Shown here piece by piece: positions 1-12,458 of a stretch of DNA of 64,000 nt. The position numbers and the translations under genes are program-made. How positions within the stretch are numbered: position 1 is the first letter of the stretch; each line of letters starts with the position of its first letter. Under the pieces are notes generated by a model. It searched no databases. It was given only the letters and a program-made list of their open reading frames with translations, and had not been told where the DNA came from. This stretch comes from Leptodontidium sp. MPI-SDFR-AT-0119 (Eukaryota; Ascomycota; Leotiomycetes; Helotiales; Leptodontidiaceae), in assembly GCA_020726505.1 (NCBI GenBank), contig JAHLEZ010000036.1, positions 1 to 64,000 on the forward strand, written 5' to 3'.

Positions 1-2015
1 TTAGCGTCTTTGGCGTCTCTTTTAGTTATTATTTTATCGGCGATCTCTTTAGTAAGGCCATCTTTAAGTGGAACTATTTCTTACTCCGCTTTTTACTCTC
101 AATCTTGTCCTTTTGCTATTAAGATAAAATATTTAACTCTTTTGTTTATAAAGTAGATTTTATTACAACTTGACGAGTTCTATAGAGAAAGGAGACAAAT
201 TCTAGTCGAGATAGACTACTTAAAAGATCTGTAACTTTGTGTTGCTAGCGCTATGTTAACTCTTTCACGTGTATTAGTTTCTTTAACGTATAAGGTAAAC
301 CAGGCTCTTAATCTGTAAGTGATTAAATATTAACCTCAATGTCACGATCTAGGAAGATCACGTGTGTCTTGGCCCTAAGGCTCGGCAGCTTTGCTACACA
401 AAGAAGCCAAGACTAAGACGGAACCACGGGACTAGAGGTTACGTAAGGAATCCCTAGATCTTAGGAGCCTTTAAGATTTAAAGGGATTTAAGATCTTAGT
501 AAATTAAAGTTTTATATAAACAAAATAGTTTCTTAAGTAATAAAGCTTCGTGCTTAAATTTAAATAGTAAGTTTACTTTATAATTTACTACTACTTATAA
601 CGTCTTAATTCCCATTAAGAACCCAAACTCTTGTAACTTCACTTCATAGCTAATACTAACCGACGGAGCTTATACGCCGCGTACTAGTCAGAACCCAGCA
701 ACGTTATACTCAAGTAGAGTAAAGGTTTTAAGGTTCTTTAAACAGCGATCACAGTTAGCTAGGTACATTCCTGACTTTTTCTAGGCTTTCTTAATGTTAT
801 ACCGGCTAAAGTCTCGTTGCGAATTCCCTTTAAATCTCGTAAGAAAGAGTAAATAGTATATTCTAAATCAAGCCTCGCAAGGGCATTCTTAATTACTAGG
901 TCGTAGTAATATTTGTATAGTTAGAAAATACTCACATCTAAAGGTTATATATAATATATTAAGTAAGGGATTAACGGGTAAGGTAAAATGTGGTTCTTAT
1001 TAGCCAAATTGATGAATTCCAGAGTCTCGTGGCTCTTATAATTGTCTATAAGTATAAGTTTCTATAGTTTGCCTAGTCCACAATCTAAATTCCGAATATA
1101 ATACTCTAAGCAAAGTATAACGATCTAATTATTAGTAAATCTATTCCTGCTTTCCTTTATATATATGCCAGTAAGATGCTCCTTCTTAAACCACTTTTAC
1201 ATGAGCCGTTTGCTTTATATAAAGATTATTAGAGGAATAAGTTTTCGTTCGGTAGCGTTAATCATCTCAATAATTGTTACAGATCGTCGGTTTTCAGGAT
1301 TAACAGAGTAATACTATAGCCAAAAGTCAGTTATTACTTAATCTAAATAAAAGCATACCAGTGAACTTACTTCTTTAATAAACTCCGGAACTAGCACTTC
1401 TAAGCCTCTAAGGCATCTAATCCGAAAGCCAGTCTCGTCGAAATTAATAATATCTCTTGGCTTGACCTTCATTTTTTTACGCGTACGCTTAAACCCCTTA
1501 AACTAACGTTTAACTATCTTCTTGTCTTGTGCCGATATTCGTACTCTAGCTAAAGGTTTAGTCTTGATTTTATAAAGGCCGCTTTGTTTCCACTATCGTG
1601 TGAACTAACTCTAAGACAGGTTTAATGCCACTTTGTCGTATTGCCGTCGAATAATGTAAATAACTCTATAAATCAACTGCGCAGATAGCTGAAGCTAATA
1701 TGTAATCAATTACAGTATAAATGCATAGAGGGCGGTTTTATAATAAGCTTGTAATATCTTGTTCTGTCCGCCACGCTTGTTTCTAGTACTTAATTGTTTA
1801 AGAGAGTTATTTAGCGTTATAAGACTAATATCAAAGATCTTAGCCGCCGTGGATTGTTTCTTTAAAAGATACTTTTAAAACTATTCTTTTGCCTTGCGTA
1901 AACGCGTCTTTAAATCGTCTATTACGTTAAAAGAGCCTAGTTTTGAGGTTCGCTGCCGCTTTAGAGCCTTTAGAGCCTTCGGTTCCTTAATTGGACGAAT
2001 TCGCTTCCGAGCCAT
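1..2015 (-). pseudogene. Fot1/pogo-like DDE transposase, RIP-degraded, left end off window
   Basis: Reading the minus strand from an ATG at 2015 gives a basic N-terminus. Near 1750-1880 there is a Psq-type helix-turn-helix stretch containing AAKIFDISLITLNNSLKQL followed by RGGQNKIL. A first catalytic block, NFDETGFRI, lies near 1407-1449. The second block, LIDNYKSHETLEF, lies near 1005-1055. A later PLDVSIF-like block sits near 900-940. This order is that of Fot1/pogo transposases, which cut and paste DNA at TA sites. The frame is broken by many TAA/TAG codons, as expected after RIP, so no product is made. Coding similarity seems to run to base 1, so the 3' end and left TIR are probably outside the window. 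Family assignment is firm; exact ends are not. Confidence 0.75.
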
Positions 2016-2549
2016 CGTGATATTATACGAAACCGTATCTAGTGGTAATGTAAAAGAGACGCGATTTTAGTGGGAGACGCGTACAAAATCGCGAAAATCA
2101 GCATTCGCTTCCGATCCGCATTCGCTTATTGTCGTGCACTAGGACCACCAGGACCTACGGTGGTCGCTAGAACTAACCAAAAGCTGCTTATGTAACTAGA
2201 TCTCTGGAGCTCTTATATAGCTAGGGAGCTACCTCTTTACTTTATAATTTAAGACTTTTAAACTACCTGAAGCTCTTCCCTATAGTGCTCGATAGTTAAG
2301 AGCCACACTGCCTTGTTCTACGAGTTACTAAATACGTACTAGATAATACTGTAAGTCGAGAAGGAAGCGTAAGTAAGCGTTAAGAGACACTTACACTACT
2401 ACTTAGAAAACTCTTTAAAAGTAACACCTCTTTAAAAGTTCCCCTTAACCGACTAATAACTCCTCTAAAGTAATAGTATTAATATGTCCTCCTCCCAAGA
2501 CAAATCTATCGACAAAGACGATACTCTCTTAAACTAACGAAAATAATAG
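2016..2549. other. Degraded repeat sequence, no gene
   Basis: AT-rich sequence between the pogo-like relic and the next LTR. The first part (to about 2150) is probably the upstream untranslated and terminal region of the pogo element, with two short copies of a GCATTCGCTT motif near 2102-2128. No reading frame, RNA gene or clear terminal repeat was seen in the rest. Confidence 0.4.
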
Positions 2550-2837
2550 TGTGTGAATAATGATATTCACGTAATCGGCGAATTACGTGAATACGGAGGA
2601 CGGGCAAAAATAAGGGTTACAATACATAAATAGGAGCACTCGACGCTAGCCAATACGGGACTAGCCCACGATGAGAGTCTCTTATATAAAGCTCTCATTA
2701 ATACCTTAGAGTAGCTCTTTAAACTTCACTAAATACATATATACAACCACAGATTTTGCACCGTGTATTAAAGCCTTAAAGGATTAACTAAGTTATTACT
2801 TATTACGGGAGCTCTAAGTAATATAATGCAATTAACA
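2550..2837. repeat. LTR, about 288 bp, same family as 59160-59456
   Basis: Begins TGTGTGAATAATG and ends in a CAATTAACA-like terminus. It matches the sequence at 59160-59456 over its whole length, with scattered C/T and G/A differences. No matching second LTR was found downstream, and no clear target-site duplication flanks it. It is therefore either a solo LTR or the 5' LTR of an element whose 3' end was lost. Confidence 0.65.
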
Positions 2838-5593
2838 CTAATTAGCTTACAAATTAAAGCACTTGAATCGCGCTATCTAGCTAAAGACAGTAAAAGGAAA
2901 GAGTTATTAAGAATACTACGAGGATAGTACTTTAAACCTACTACTACGACAGCCTTACGCAGGAATCGGGAAATACTATATTAACTAAATTCGTAAAAGC
3001 AAACCGACCCTAAGTTTAGCTAACGATTCCTACTACTTTACGCGGGCACTGGGATAGTACTATATTAGTAGGACTTTCGGAATTAAATTAAACAACAAAA
3101 ACTAGTAAAAACAACTCACTAAACCACTCCTTACACTTATAATCGTATAAAGAGACCGACGCGCGCGACGATTACGTAAAAACACTAACTTTTCGACATT
3201 AAATTCGATATCTGACATTCGACATCCCGCCCCTACCTTACTATAATACTTCAAAAGACCTCTACCCCTATACAACTACGATATACTAAACCTTAATTAC
3301 TTAAACATAACCCGATTACGCTATAATTCAAACAACTTTAAGGACGTACTATTATTTAATAAACTACTTAACTGACTTCTATTAAAATACGACAGACCCC
3401 CTAGCGAACTACCTTTAGAAAACAATAGATCACTTAGCTATAATATATTCTACTAACTACAATTAAGAGAAGGTTCCTAAGTTAAAGACTTTTACGAGTT
3501 ACTTAAAAAGAAGAAAGGAGATAAATATTCGCTACTTATACTAACTAAGCGCGACTACTCCGACTTCGACGACCGCATCTAGAGATACCTCGACGGACAA
3601 TACGATGACGAAGACCTGCGAATAGAGTTCCAAGACGACTTTATCGAATAGAGCTTATAATTATAGACTGTTATACGTAAGGGCAAACTTAATAAGATAA
3701 TTAGAGATCAAGAGGAGTCAATATTAGTACGACACAACCGCTAGTACAGGCTTTATAAGAATGTCAAACTAAAGAAGACCTACTAATATAAGAAGACAAT
3801 GAAATAATAGCCATATAAGAAGACCTTCTTCTTTCTAAGTTAGTATACTTCAATCTCCGTCTTAAGAAGATAAAGAAAGTGTCGTACAAGCACGGGCTGA
3901 TGCTCGGTTAGTTATGCGCTATACTAGTTTCAGATTCTGCCAGCGTATACCGCTTTCAGGGGAACAACGCGTTCCCCTAATTTCCTTATATATTCTAAAG
4001 AACAATTAACTACTTTATTTTCTCCCTATATTAATCGCAAGGCTTTACTCCACTTCTGTACTATAGTTATAAGCCCTATAACGAAGTTATTAAGTTAGTA
4101 TTCTTCCTTTTATACTCTATAGATTTAGGTAGAGCTATTAACGTAAGATTAGTAGGTGACGAACAACGTCGGCGTTTTCTATCTATTAACAAGTGCAGTT
4201 CACACCGCCATTTTCCCTTTAACCTCTTTAGAAAAGGGTAAATCGAGTATACTCGATATTCCCTTCTCTTCTTTAATAAATCCATCGAACCCTCGAGAGA
4301 GTAACCCTCTCTTCGTCATAGCAAACTTAACTTCAGTCTCCTCTTCTAATAATCGAACGCCGCTTAACTACGACAGGCAAACTTAGACTCTATAGTACTA
4401 AGCCTTTAAATCCTTTTATATCTTCCACAAGATATAGACGTCGGTTAATCTAGAGCTACCGGTCGCTCTAAATATCCTCGAAAACGAGCCTTAAGCACAA
4501 ACGATCGACGAAGTAAAGGCATAATAAGACAAAGAGGCTCTCGATTTTTACTTTAAGAAGTAAGTAAAGTGGAATGGAGACTAACGAGCACCCGAACTTA
4601 AGGGGCTTAAACTAAGTGTAACACCTCTTATACTATTTAATGTTACTATAATTGCTCTAATATGTATTGCCCTAATAAAAGAGTATATTATAAAACACGT
4701 ACAATAGTTAAAAAAAGGCTCGGGCTTATAAAGTAGTATATAAGTAAATTCAAGAGACAGTTAATCCTTCGATTTACTAGAGTGCTATTTAGGAGTGCGA
4801 GATTAAGAAGGAATAAAGAGCGAAGAAGTAACTCGACAAGATAATAGACGAATCAAACGACCCACGATCTTAGACTTTATAAATACTCCTTAAGGTATTA
4901 AAGAGAGACTACGCCTCTTCAGAAACAAGTAACCTCATTAAACCTCAAGCTAAATACAAAGAGAAGCTCGAAATCGTTAAAACAGGACGGGTTAATCCCA
5001 AGGTATAGATTTAAGAGTAATAATTAGCCTACTAAGATACTTTATTATATAATATTCCGAACGTTAAGGGCCCCTTAGCGATTGTTAACTTTATTAAGGC
5101 AGTATAAAAGAAGCTCGCACTTAAATAGGCCCACAAATGACTGTCTGAGGTCCTTAGAAATAATACTCTTGGGGTTGTTTATAAGTATACGTTACTTTAA
5201 TACGTTAATTAGTTATTAGCGCTTAATAAAGAGTCTCTTACAGTTACTAGAAGAAACAAGACAGTTAGATTATATACTACACTAAGAGGGAGATCAGATG
5301 CTCCAGGAGTACTACTAATACTAAGGACCCCTACGCTAAATACCTCGCTTAACACCTGCCCTTATAAGGTAAGCTCTCACTGACACAAAGTAATCGAGTG
5401 TTATAGACTTCGATATTACTATGACGGCTTAACCGGGGACAAACTGCGTAACTTACTGTCTGCGGAGGAAATTAAGGAAACCTGAATTAAGCTTAAAAAG
5501 GAGTTTCCCGACCTTAAACAAGTAATCGGCAAGAAAGGGTGGAGACAAGTAGCGGTAAAGGAAATTACTAAGGGAATAACCTCCGAAAACTCC
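2838..5593. other. RIP-degraded, possibly once coding sequence of unknown family
   Basis: AT-rich sequence between an LTR and the 5' LTR of the gypsy element. Plus-strand frames show short protein-like runs broken by stops, for example LLSAEEIKET followed by KLKKEFPDLKQVIGKKGW near 5450-5550. I recognise no reverse [13 protein letters not shown], integrase or transposase motif. It may be the interior of the element that owns the 2550-2837 LTR, or a captured gene. No intact gene is present. Confidence 0.35.
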
Positions 5594-5895
5594 TGTTACG
5601 ACCTACGATGCGCCTCGTATTCTAACCGACACGGGCTCGTAGCATCGCTGGCTATGCGACGGCGCTAAGCCTAATAGGGAAGACTAAGTGGCGAGCCTGC
5701 GATATATTGACGTGAATGGCACTCGACTACGCTAGGCCCCATTAGGAGGGTTCTTTATATATTTATACTCGAGCTCCCCTTTATAGAGAGCTCTCCTTTT
5801 CTCCTTGTCTTTTCTTCTCGATTCTAAGCGTAACTTTAGGTTTAAATATAAAGCTTAAGTTTACTCGCCGTATTAGCCTTTAGCTAGCCGTAATA
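5594..5895 (+). repeat. 5' LTR of the gypsy chromovirus
   Basis: Starts TGTTACGAC and ends CCGTAATA, the terminal CA having become TA. It aligns end to end with 12157-12458 and differs mostly by transitions. It contains a TATATATTTATACTC stretch near 5756 that could be the TATA region, followed by CT-rich sequence. Confidence 0.9.
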
Positions 5896-6149
5896 TAAGA
5901 AAAGACTAATACCCCTTCATTATAAAGCGTTATATTTCACTTAGTCTTGCGCCTTATTAACTTACCCTTATAATAAGTTAATAACGAGCCTTAATACCTT
6001 AGGCTATTTAATAAATAAGTACTTCTTTACTCTCGTAATAAACTGTCCTAAAAAAAGCTAGATATTCTCTCGCGATTAACTTGCCTTGCCGTAACTTAAC
6101 GCGCGCCTTATTTTAAAACGTATATTTAATTAATAAATTAATTAATAAC

Positions 6150-9100
6150 CTTAAACACCTCACTACTTTACCTTACTACTACTGCCGACCTCTCCCCCTC
6201 GTCAGCGAAGCTCTAAAGAAAGAAGCGCACTTATACGGCTAGGCTTTACTAATACCCTTATCCCTTTAGTAAAGACTCTCTTAAAAGAACTAGAGAGCTT
6301 TAACGGATTTAACTCAGACTTAGAAGATAAACCCCAGCGTTTCTTTAATATATTACTAAAGCTTACTAATATAAAGGGCCTTACCCCCTCTTAACAAGTT
6401 AAAGTAAATCAGTTAATTAAGGACTCTATTAGTTCTATTATCGCCGCCGCCGTTACACAAGCCCTCACTTAATATACTATTAATAACCCTCGCTAAGAGA
6501 CTAGTACTCCCTCTCTTTCTAACTAATTAGTACGAGCCCTTACGGTAGACCTTTAGCCTACTGCCGATTATTACCTCCCTAAGTTAAACCCTGCTATCCC
6601 TGCCGTCGAGTCTAATAAGGTCAAGTACCCTTATACCCCCTTTAACGACTATAAGGGCGAAATTAAATACGACGCCTAAAAGATAAATATAAAGCTCTTT
6701 ATTTAAAAGTACTTAAGTAACTTCTTTATTAACGAATTATAAGTTTATACTTACTTTAAATATATAAAGGAAAAGGCTAAAACTATTATCCTTTAATAAA
6801 TAAACCCCGACTTCGCTAAAGACTTTTACAGAGCCGCCGACGTCTTAAAGGCTCTAAACTAGTATTTCTTTAATTATAACTAAGTATAAGCCGTTAAGCT
6901 TAAGTATAATTAACTATAAATAAGTAATATAACTTATAATAAATTCCGTATTAAATTCACGACGTACGCGGCTATTAGAAAAATCTCACTTAATCGCTAG
7001 TTCGACGACGTATGCGAGAATGTCTCGAATGAGCTTAAGTATAATATTTGAATTAAGAAGTATAAATTCGTTAAAGATTATATAACTCTTAATAAGTTCT
7101 TAGCCGTCTTAGATCGCGAGCTACGGAATATCGCTGCCGAACGAGTTAATAAACGTGTTACTATTACCGCCCGCGAAGCCCCTCGAGTCTCTTTTAATAA
7201 CACTAATACTAACGACTCGCGCGGCATTTTAAAGAAGGATAACTTACGCTCGACCTCCCTTACCCCCGCTTCTTACGCGTAGAGACTACCGACTCTAAGA
7301 CAGTCGTCAGATATCCGCTAGCGTACGCCCTCTCCTTCGCCTATTTTACGCCGACTTAAGTCCCCTGTACTTCCTCTTACACCTAAGGACGTCTCTTCCG
7401 ACACTTACCTTTACTATAGTAAGACTAATTATTAAGCTAGCGACTATCTTAAGCGCTATAAAGATTAGGCTCTTAATAAGTTAATTTCTTAATTAGTCGT
7501 TGGCGAGAATTTAGAGACTAACGAGTTATTAAAAAACTCTTAAGCTATAGCAAAAACTTATATTTTAATATAAGCTATAACTTATAAAAGGACTTAGTAT
7601 TTAATTTCTGTGCTTTTATTAAAAGATAATAATTCTTAATTAATATTAAACTAAAAAGGAATAAATTCTTTACTAAGATACTTATATATATTAATAATAA
7701 AGCTAATATTTTTAGTATTATTAAAACCTTTGTTATATATTAACTTATGAAGTAATTTAATATTTCTTTTATATCCTTTCCTTAGCTAATTGTCCTAACT
7801 AATTATAATAGTAGGAAGAACAAGCCGATTAATACGGCCGTCTTACTTACTTTAACGATTAATCGCCGGCGAATTAACTTCCCTTTTCTAGTAACTAACT
7901 TAAGAAACACTAACGTCTTAATTAGTTAAAAGTTCTTAAAGTATTACGACTTAAAGTAGTTATATACTAAGAACCGCAATTGGCTAAAATAGTTATTAAA
8001 TATACTAGTTTAACCGTACTTTAACTAGCGAGTCTTTATTAATATTAACTGTTTCGACAAGTTAATTATTAAGTCCCACTAACTCGACGCGGAACAAAGA
8101 GACGCTCTTATTAATATAGACGACTACCGCCGGAGACAGGCTAGGCTTGCGGCACTCGACGACTCCTTTAAGCTAAAGGTCTCTATACGCCCTACCGCTA
8201 GTGTCTCGCTAACTCGACCCTCGAGCTTCGCCAGAGAAGTTAAAAAGCGCCTGTATATTATAAAGGATTAATTAAACCCTTCGACATCCCCGTAATCCGG
8301 GATTATTACTTAAAGATAAGAGAGCCCGTAGAGCCTCCTTAGTAAATCACTGGCTAAAGGCGATTATTACGAAGATCTTCCTTATATTAATAGTAATAAT
8401 ATTTACGACGTATTTCTAACTTAAGAAAACTAAAAAAAATAAAGTAAAGACTTTCGTAACGTTAGTATATAAAATTGACTAAGAGCTGACTCGTCACTAG
8501 CGAAAGGCCTTAGACTAATTAAGTGTCGAGCTTGTATTAATAAATAAAGACTTGACTTTAGAGGAGGCCCTAGAGGCTAAGTACGCGTAAGATAATAAGC
8601 TAGTAAGTAAGAAGCTCTTAGTAGAGTATTAAGAGTATACTTCTCTTTTCTCCCGGCGAGCCTCCGACGAGTTATTAGCGTATTATTAAGGCGTAGACTA
8701 CTAGATCGAGCTTACTAAGGAAAACGACTTGTCCTTTAAACCTCTCTAATATATAACTAAAGAATAACTGTCAAAGACTAAGTAATATATTATTAATAAC
8801 TTATATAAAGGTTTTATTAAGCCTTCTAACACATTATATACGGCCCTTATCCTCTTCGCTAAAAAAGCTAATAACAATCTCCGACTATACGTCGACTATT
8901 AGAAGCTGAATACCTTATTAAAGAAGGACTTATACTTAATCCCTCTAATTAACAAGATAATAGCGCGTATTTATAAGATAAAGGTCTTTATAAAACTCGA
9001 TATTTAATAAGCTTTTTACTACATTCGTATATCCCTTAAGAGCAAAGATTATATAACCTTCCGCACTTAATATAGTACGTATAAATATAAGGTCCTTTTC

Positions 9101-12100
9101 TTTAGCCTTATTAATAGTCCGGCGACTTTCTAGCGATTTATTAATAATATCCTTATAAAGTACTTAAACGACTTTTACGTGGCTTATATAAACGATATCC
9201 TTATATATTCGTCGACTCCCGAGGAGTATAAGGTTTATATTAAGAAAGTAATAGTAATACTATAAATACACAGACTTTAAGCTAATATTAAGAAGTCCGA
9301 GTTTAATATATAAAAAACAAGGTTCTTAAGATTTATTATTAAAATCGATAGCGTAAAAGTAAACTTAAAAAAGATTAGTGTAATTAAGGACTAGTAATAC
9401 GCCAATAATATATAAGATATATAAAGTTATTTTAGCTTTTATAACTTTTACCGCCGGTTTATTAAAAACTATAATCGCATCGCACGACCCTTTATAATAC
9501 TTATTAAAAAGGACGTCCCCTTTATCTTTAATAACGCCTATAAGAACGCCTAAGAGACTCTCCAGGAAGCCCTTTAGTTTATACTAGTTCTTTACTACTA
9601 TAACCTTATTAAGTAAACGCGGCTAAAGATTAATTCCTTTAATAAAGTCGTCGCTGGGATTTTATCTTAACTTTAAGAGGACGACACTTTTTACCCTATA
9701 GAATACTTCTTAAAGATAATAATAGACCTCGAGCTTAATTACTTGATTTATAATAAGGAGATATTAGTAATCTTCCGGTTATTTAAGTAATATCGCCTAA
9801 CGCTCTTAAGTGCCTAGAAAAATGTCTTTGTTTGTATTAACTATTAAGCCTTAAAGTATTTTATAACTATTAAGGACTTCACGACTAAGTAGGCTTAATA
9901 GGCTAAGTTCTTTATAAACTTTTATTTCACAATTATATATTGTACTAAGACGACTAATACTTTAATTAACACCTTATCTCGACGGGATTAAGACTTCACG
10001 GCTATAAAAGCACGTAAGCGGGCTATCCGCAGCTAATAGCTAATTCTAACTAACAAAATTAACCTGCGAGTCGCTAGCGACCTCTAACTCTCTACCGTCG
10101 ATCCTATAAACGCTTATATCGAAGTCGTAGAAACGATACCCTTGGCACTTATAGAGGCCATAATCCCAAATCGCGATATTAAGACGCGTGACAAGCCAGA
10201 GCTAGAGTCGAATACGAAAGTACTAATCGACCTAGAGACGCCTACCGCGAAGGAGTTAGACTTTAACTCTATAGTAATATATAATATCGCGGAATACGAC
10301 GTTATTAATTAAGTACTCCTGGCTAATAAGTCGTCTCCCTCGCTAGAGTCTCTCCGACAAAAAGCTAGGGAGTAGTCGCTGGATTACGAGCTAACAAACA
10401 ATAAGTTACTTTTCTAAGGCCGCCTAAAAGTGCCCTTAGAACCGCCGGAGCTTTATACGACACTTATTTGTTATATATATTCTTAACCTTTAGTAGTACA
10501 CGCGGGGATTAAAAAGATAAAGGCATTATTAAGTCGTAAATATTATTAGAACGGCCTTATTATAAACATAGCTCGATACGTGGCAAACTGTAATTACTTT
10601 CGACAAAAAGCCCGTAGGGATAAGACCCTTAGTTTCTTGTACCCCCTACTAATCCCTACTCGGCTATACTAATACCTCACGATAGACTTCATAAAGCTAC
10701 TACTAGATAAGTACGGCTATAACTTTACTATAGTTATTATTGACCGCCTATTTAAGAAGCTAGTCTTAATACCCTATAACGACATAATTACGGCTAAAGG
10801 CATAACTATTCTTTTCCTCGTTTATTAGACTTAACACTTTAATATGCCGGACTCGATTATCTTAGACTAAAGACCTTAGTTCGTCTCCTCCTTTTAAAAG
10901 GAGTATTACTAAATCCTTAGGACTAAAGTAAAGCTAACGACAGCGTATAACCTAAACGTTAACAACTAAATAAAAGTAATAAATTAATATATTAAGTAAT
11001 GACTTCGCCCCTTTTATTACTATTACTAAGATAATTAAAGCGACCTCTTATTAATTATAAATATTACTTAACTAACGTTATTACACGAGTCCTTAGGCCG
11101 CCTATCCCCTTTTTAATTACTTAACGGCGTTAAACCGAGGACTTCTTAGGACTTAATTAACTTAGAGCCTCTAGTTATAATAATAGAGAAACTTAATCGC
11201 GAGGAGGCTTTATAAGTAGCTTTACGAATAAAGGAGGTCACAGAAGTCGTATAATTGTCCCTTAAAGATTAATAAAAGAAAATAAAACAATTAGTGAATC
11301 GTGGGCGACGCGCTATCGATTAAGACGTTAACGACTTAGTACTAGTCGACACTTAAAACTAGAACGTTAACTGTTGGGATAGCCTTAGCTGAGGGGCATT
11401 CTCTTACTCTGACAGCTTCTAAAGATAGTCGTCTCTCCTGGCCGAGATAAAGCTTAGTTTCATACCTTGCCTCCTGGTTTCGTACGAGAAATACTTATAC
11501 GAGCTACGGGGTTTAGTACTTAATGTATTTAAAGTAGCTTTCCCTTTCGTACAAAAAGGGATATACGAAATATACTTAATCAAACTTCACTTGTTGTATT
11601 CTTTGTCACCCTAATATCAGGTATCGAACCTTGGTTAGATACCAACATTAACCGACCTTTAAGGAAGTTGTTTAATAAGTAATACGGCCTTATTAAAGTA
11701 ATTACTAAGGAAGGAGAGAGCTAAAGAGTTAAGTTATTAAAGGATTAATTAATTTACCCCGTTTTCTACTTATACTCACTTTACAAGTACGTCGATAACC
11801 CCTTACCGGGACAAGTTAGAGCTACGCTGGCACTTAGATAATTACTACTTAAGTAAGATAAGTGGGAAATTAAAGGCATTCTTAATTCGAAGGTTATATA
11901 AAATAAGCTATTTTATCGCATTAAGTAGCTAAGCGCCGACGAAGATTTAAAATAATACTTATACTCAGATGTTATAATAGCTTCGTATATAGTTAAATAG
12001 TTCTACCTTAAGTATCTTAACGCCAAGGGCCCCCCAAGAGCTCTCCCTAAGTGGTTAGAGGCTTATAACGCAAGTATTAACGACTACAACGACCTCAAGG

Positions 12101-12140
12101 ACGACATAATTATAATTATAACTACGCAAACGTAGTTTTT
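6150..12140 (+). pseudogene. gag-pol of the gypsy chromovirus, RIP-riddled
   Basis: The reverse [13 protein letters not shown] is readable at about 8860-9220. LRLYVDY is followed by a stop where many relatives have Q or R, then KLN, and later the active-site box YINDILIYSS (YxDD in live copies; the first D is now N). The integrase zinc finger and core lie near 10500-10900, with DFIKLLLDKYGYNFTIVII and a later FVSSF block. A chromodomain-like segment, with the stop-interrupted counterpart of a YLVKWKGY-type motif, lies near 11880-12060. Live copies make gag, protease, RT, RNase H and integrase as a polyprotein; the chromodomain directs insertion to heterochromatin. Many CAA/CAG-derived stops show this copy cannot be translated. 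Confidence 0.85.
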
Positions 12141-12141
12141 T

Positions 12142-12153
12142 AAGAGGGGGGGG
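12142..12153 (+). other. Polypurine tract of the gypsy element
   Basis: AAGAGGGGGGGG lies 3 bp upstream of the 3' LTR, where plus-strand priming occurs in LTR retrotransposons. Confidence 0.75.
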
Positions 12154-12156
12154 TAA

Positions 12157-12458
12157 TATTACGACTTATAATGCGCCTTATATTCTAACTGACACGGGCT
12201 CGTAGTATCGTTAGCTATACGACGGCGCTAAGCCTAATAGAGAAGACTAAGTAGCGAGCCTGCGACATATTGACGTAAATAGTACTCGACTACGCTAAGC
12301 CCTATTAGGAGGGTTCTTCATATATTTATACTCGAGCTCCCCCTTACGGAGAGCTCTCCTTTCCTCCTTGTCTTTTCTTCTCGATTCTGAGCGTAACCTT
12401 AAGTCCAAATACAAAGCTTGAGTCTACTCGCCGTATCAACCTTTAGCCAGCCGTAACA
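12157..12458 (+). repeat. 3' LTR of the gypsy chromovirus
   Basis: Starts TATTACGAC (TG changed to TA) and ends CCGTAACA. It has the same 302-bp length as the 5' LTR and is better preserved at its end. Confidence 0.9.

Larger units (their letters stand above)
5594..12458 (+). mobile_element. Ty3/gypsy chromovirus LTR retrotransposon, full length but RIP-inactivated
   Basis: Two 302-bp direct LTRs (5594-5895 and 12157-12458) bound a 6.3-kb interior. The interior carries, in order, gag-like sequence, reverse [13 protein letters not shown], integrase and a C-terminal chromodomain. A polypurine tract, AAGAGGGGGGGG (12142-12153), sits just before the 3' LTR. The RT-integrase order and the chromodomain define a Ty3/gypsy chromovirus. 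LTRs of equal length show that both ends are present, but no perfect 5-bp target duplication is visible (ACTCC before, AAATC after). Stops throughout make it inert. Confidence 0.9.

Noticed and set aside
5594..12458. A 5-bp target-site duplication around the gypsy element
   Set aside because: ACTCC before and AAATC after do not match even allowing for C-to-T changes, so no duplication is claimed.
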